This document shows, in pieces, positions 33,901-35,607 of a DNA stretch of 35,607 bases (within the stretch, counting starts at the first letter, position 1; every line of letters begins with the position of its first letter). Both the position numbers and the translations under genes were made by a program. The notes beneath the pieces were generated by a model. That model did no database searches and had not been told where the DNA came from. It saw only the letters and a program-made list of their open reading frames with translations. The DNA comes from Saprospiraceae bacterium UBA3362. Its GTDB lineage: Bacteria > Bacteroidota > Bacteroidia > Chitinophagales > Saprospiraceae. Where the stretch lies: assembly GCA_002360455.1 (NCBI GenBank), contig DEQQ01000063.1, positions 1 to 35,607 on the forward strand, read 5' to 3'.

Positions 33901-35607
33901 TTCTTGCCCATCAATTCTAAATTGAATTTTTTCTAATCCGGAAAACTCATCTTGAGCTTGTATTTCGGGAATAATAATGGTCGCCATGCAGTTCTCTGTA
34001 AATGTCGGATGCACTTCTATTGTAGGTATTGCTGAACTTATTTTTGGTTTGATATCGTCTTTTATTTCTATTTGTTGCAGTAATGTTTTTTGAAGTTCTT
34101 GATTGCACCACCATTCTCTTATAGTCCATGTTCTAATTATTTTTGTTTTACAAGGAGAGTTCGAGAACACATAATCTGTATAGTTTATCAATAAATTGCA
34201 TTGTAAACTGGTGAGGTTTAGAAGATTGATATTTTTATAGAATGGAGATCCTGTTTCTTCAGGATGAGGATTGCCATTTTTATCTTTTTTGAAATTGCTG
34301 CTGTAAGATATCGTTATAAATGCGTTGGCAATAGCAATTTCATTGAAAGGAATTCGTTTGATGTAGGTTGTGTCGAGACAGATATTACTCTGGTTTCCTG
34401 AAGAATCTTCGGCTCTGTAGGTTCTAATGTTGATTCCATAAAAATTAGGATCACAATCAAGTCTTACTTCTTGCTCACTTAATGTTGTAAGTTTGAATGG
34501 AGAACAAGATTCTATTACTTTAGGTCCATGGATTTTTTCGATTTGTTCACCACATTGAATTGTATCGATGCTGCAAATTAATTTTGGAGCCAGTTTATCT
34601 TCAATAAAAATGCTTGACCAACATGTATTTGCAGCGCATTTATAGCTAACTGTTGCAGTTATTGTTTGTCCTAAATAATCTTTGGTGAGTAAATTTGGAA
34701 TAATTGTTCCATTGGCATTTTTCAGAGTTATATTATAGTATTTTTCTTCACAGGTACGACCTAATATCAAGCTGTTGGCTGTCACAGAGGCTTCACAATT
34801 CTCATTGAGAGATAAGTTCAAATGGCCGTTACATGCTATTTGTGCCGGAGGCGACCCAAGAACTGTGATTTGGAAACTGCAACTGTCTTTATTACCAAAA
34901 TCATCAACTGCAACAAAAGTAAATTCATGTATTCCGGGTGGGATAGAATCTAAACTAATGTCTGAAGGACTTATTTGGAGAATGTCAACATTAATATCGC
35001 AATTATCTGTTGCATTTATATAGTTGGAAATCGGAGCAGATGAAAGTAAGTCAGCAAAACATTCACATTCGTCAAGTTGAATTGTTGTATTTGATGGACA
35101 ACTAATTTCAGGTGCAAGGATATCAATCAGAGTAATAATGGATTGGCAACTGTCGATATTGCCACATAAATCTTGAACATACAAAGTGACCGTATCGTAA
35201 GATGATCCTCTGTTGCAAAAAATGGTATCTTTGCTAAGATTGAAATAGAGATTATTTTCATCCGTGCAATTGTCATAACTTCCATTATTTATTGAGTCTG
35301 TATTGATGACAACATAGTGCCCGGAGTTGTATATGAGTGTTAGATTTTTACATATTGCATTTGGTTTTGTTGTGTCTTGTAATGTTATTAATTGTGTACA
35401 ATTTGAAATGTTATTGCAACTGTCTATGGCTGTAAAATTTCTTCTAATTATATAATTGTCATTGCAAATTCCGGGAGATGTCAAATTAGTCCATGTGATC
35501 TGTTTAATTGTGTCAGAACAACTTTCTAAAACCGTTGGATATCCAGTAGATTGAGTACTAGTATCGGATTGACAAGTTAATGTGATGTTGGAAGGACAAT
35601 TTAAGCT
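30994..35607 (-). CDS. Giant HYR-like/dockerin/cohesin-like surface protein with T9SS type A sorting domain, 5'-truncated by window edge
   Basis: The frame is open to base 35607, so the N-terminus is outside the window; 1537 residues are visible. Most is HYR-like/beta-sandwich modules with recurring Cys and patterns such as DNC, VTDQFGN, DQCGNISSC and SFDNC. Near 32200 (NISGRIS) begins a carboxypeptidase-regulatory/SdrD-B-like unit. Then a dockerin type I-like stretch (DNA about 31880-32050; GVTTADIVKIQKHILG and the Ca-loop DVNRNGNISTRDIVELRKLI). Then a cohesin-like beta-sandwich (DNA about 31260-31660; FTAGDSNSVDFSIININDLK, GLQFSIDFNPNQLELLEFVP). The end (DNA about 30997-31200; MKILDSYGRIIYNEKKEMVA and KMMMFNK) is a type A T9SS signal. 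It is probably a surface adhesin or scaffold, not a cellulosome part. The ligand is unknown. Confidence 0.9.
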   Translation of the reverse strand, partial: SLNCPSNITLTCQSDTSTQSTGYPTVLESCSDTIKQITWTNLTSPGICNDNYIIRRNFTAIDSCNNISNCTQLITLQDTTKPNAICKNLTLIYNSGHYVVINTDSINNGSYDNCTDENNLYFNLSKDTIFCNRGSSYDTVTLYVQDLCGNIDSCQSIITLIDILAPEISCPSNTTIQLDECECFADLLSSAPISNYINATDNCDINVDILQISPSDISLDSIPPGIHEFTFVAVDDFGNKDSCSFQITVLGSPPAQIACNGHLNLSLNENCEASVTANSLILGRTCEEKYYNITLKNANGTIIPNLLTKDYLGQTITATVSYKCAANTCWSSIFIEDKLAPKLICSIDTIQCGEQIEKIHGPKVIESCSPFKLTTLSEQEVRLDCDPNFYGINIRTYRAEDSSGNQSNICLDTTYIKRIPFNEIAIANAFITISYSSNFKKDKNGNPHPEETGSPFYKNINLLNLTSLQCNLLINYTDYVFSNSPCKTKIIRTWTIREWWCNQELQKTLLQQIEIKDDIKPKISSAIPTIEVHPTFTENCMATIIIPEIQAQDEFSGLEKIQFRIDGQEVPYTPHQLVSIAFGLHQFSFIAFDYCGNTDTLSFNQDIVDHEAPTVVCKSKIVATINQNENNPIPASSFDNGSFDNCQITKMEVSKLDSSSCGTASWSDQILICCGDIGKDIMVQFRVTDKNGNSNTCMSRVQVQDKRQPTVIPLPDITVDCSLFNNNSFTSEIFGKFAFSETDRMQINIDPQFKPSYNSTAKDGLISNSCDINILESIDSSHFNNCFQGYLLRKFNIYNSSGLIATHSQKISSYNLVNPIDSSKIIWPQDFDTFDICDLNLLDPRLIVNTNIKEPKPINHSCSNLAFSYKDCIFNSINSNGCNKIARIWKAIDWCQQNQNKFTVYSDTQFITIKNNIPPIIESCQDTVICNFSKSCNPISIPISINSFDDCSADQDLKYNIYIDINQDKIIDYKTTTLGKNLINYEFPIGKHSVYWEVSDQCGNISSCSNTITVKNCVTPTVYCKTEFKVNLMSIDSNHNGHNDPYPIDNETSKIYARFLDLGSNHPCGGPVQFSFSKNPLDTVRVYDCSHLGSIVTEELWVTDQFGNQSFCNVRITIEDTNSQLICPPQSLINISGRISTESDAGLQNTEILSNSSTNKTITNENGEYALAPMMSGESLYVKPLKNNDWLNGVTTADIVKIQKHILGQEIFSRPYQYIAADVNRNGNISTRDIVELRKLILGITTEIPENTSWRFINSDYKFNAPEEGLENYIPYQYTFNKIIQSTKLNFTAVKVGDLNGNALTNLKNKSESRSNQPVYIRINDLHFTAGDSNSVDFSIININDLKGLQFSIDFNPNQLELLEFVPGSLPNLTTENFSLNKMKDGIITFSYDGLLKNNEKLFSLKLKSFSDLRISEVLTINSKITTSLAFNDQDEFEALPQFILNNAQDSEFSVSFNKPNPWGSETEIGIYIPENSTIEMKILDSYGRIIYNEKKEMVAGYNRWKLSSTDINSSGLYFYQVQYKGKIITKMMMFNK

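Overview
The window looks like a chromosomal segment of a low-GC Bacteroidota, most plausibly a Saprospiraceae-like lineage. Four very large secreted proteins carry type IX secretion (T9SS) C-terminal signals, one of them the gliding-motility CHU_C type. There is also a TonB-dependent receptor, an ECF sigma/anti-sigma pair, PorT-like beta-barrel features, Bacteroidota-style promoter -7 boxes (TAnnTTTG) and almost no Shine-Dalgarno sequences. The phylum is well supported; the family is inference. I see no tRNA, rRNA, CRISPR array, insertion sequence or phage gene.

Layout. 1-5455 (+): a partial membrane protein, a small lipoprotein and a 1359-aa T9SS-exported subtilisin-like protease. The lipoprotein resembles the protease's own propeptide. 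5840-10738 (-): a ~1630-aa repeat-rich surface protein ending in a CHU_C domain. 11123-16324 (+): a tightly packed five-gene run (lysS, an NlpC/P60 peptidase, a DCC-family thiol oxidoreductase, a type II NADH dehydrogenase and a membrane metallophosphoesterase). 16321-20549 (-): queG, then a beta-barrel protein / anti-sigma / ECF sigma cassette, then iscX and a 2Fe-2S ferredoxin. 20687-20785: a GC-rich cluster of small hairpins resembling a REP-type repeat. 20808-23453 (+): a double-AAA+ CbxX/CfxQ-type ATPase with a duplicated N-terminal domain. 23585-25954 (-): a TonB-dependent receptor. 26151-30944: a GtrB/DPM-type glycosyltransferase (+), prmC (-), an M12B-like metalloprotease with T9SS signal (+) and cytidine deaminase (+). 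30994-35607 (-): the 3' part of a giant HYR-like/dockerin/cohesin-like T9SS protein that runs off the right edge.

How the parts may work together. Housekeeping genes (lysS, prmC, cdd, queG, ndh, fdx/iscX) alternate with outer-surface genes (two proteases, two giant adhesin-like proteins, a TonB receptor, a barrel protein under a dedicated sigma factor), as expected for a surface-active, polymer-degrading or gliding bacterium. The best candidate for something undescribed is the lipoprotein/subtilase pair at 649-5455. The lipoprotein aligns by eye with both halves of the protease's N-terminal propeptide and lacks a catalytic domain, suggesting a membrane-anchored propeptide-type inhibitor (inference). 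The orphan double-AAA+ ATPase is second.
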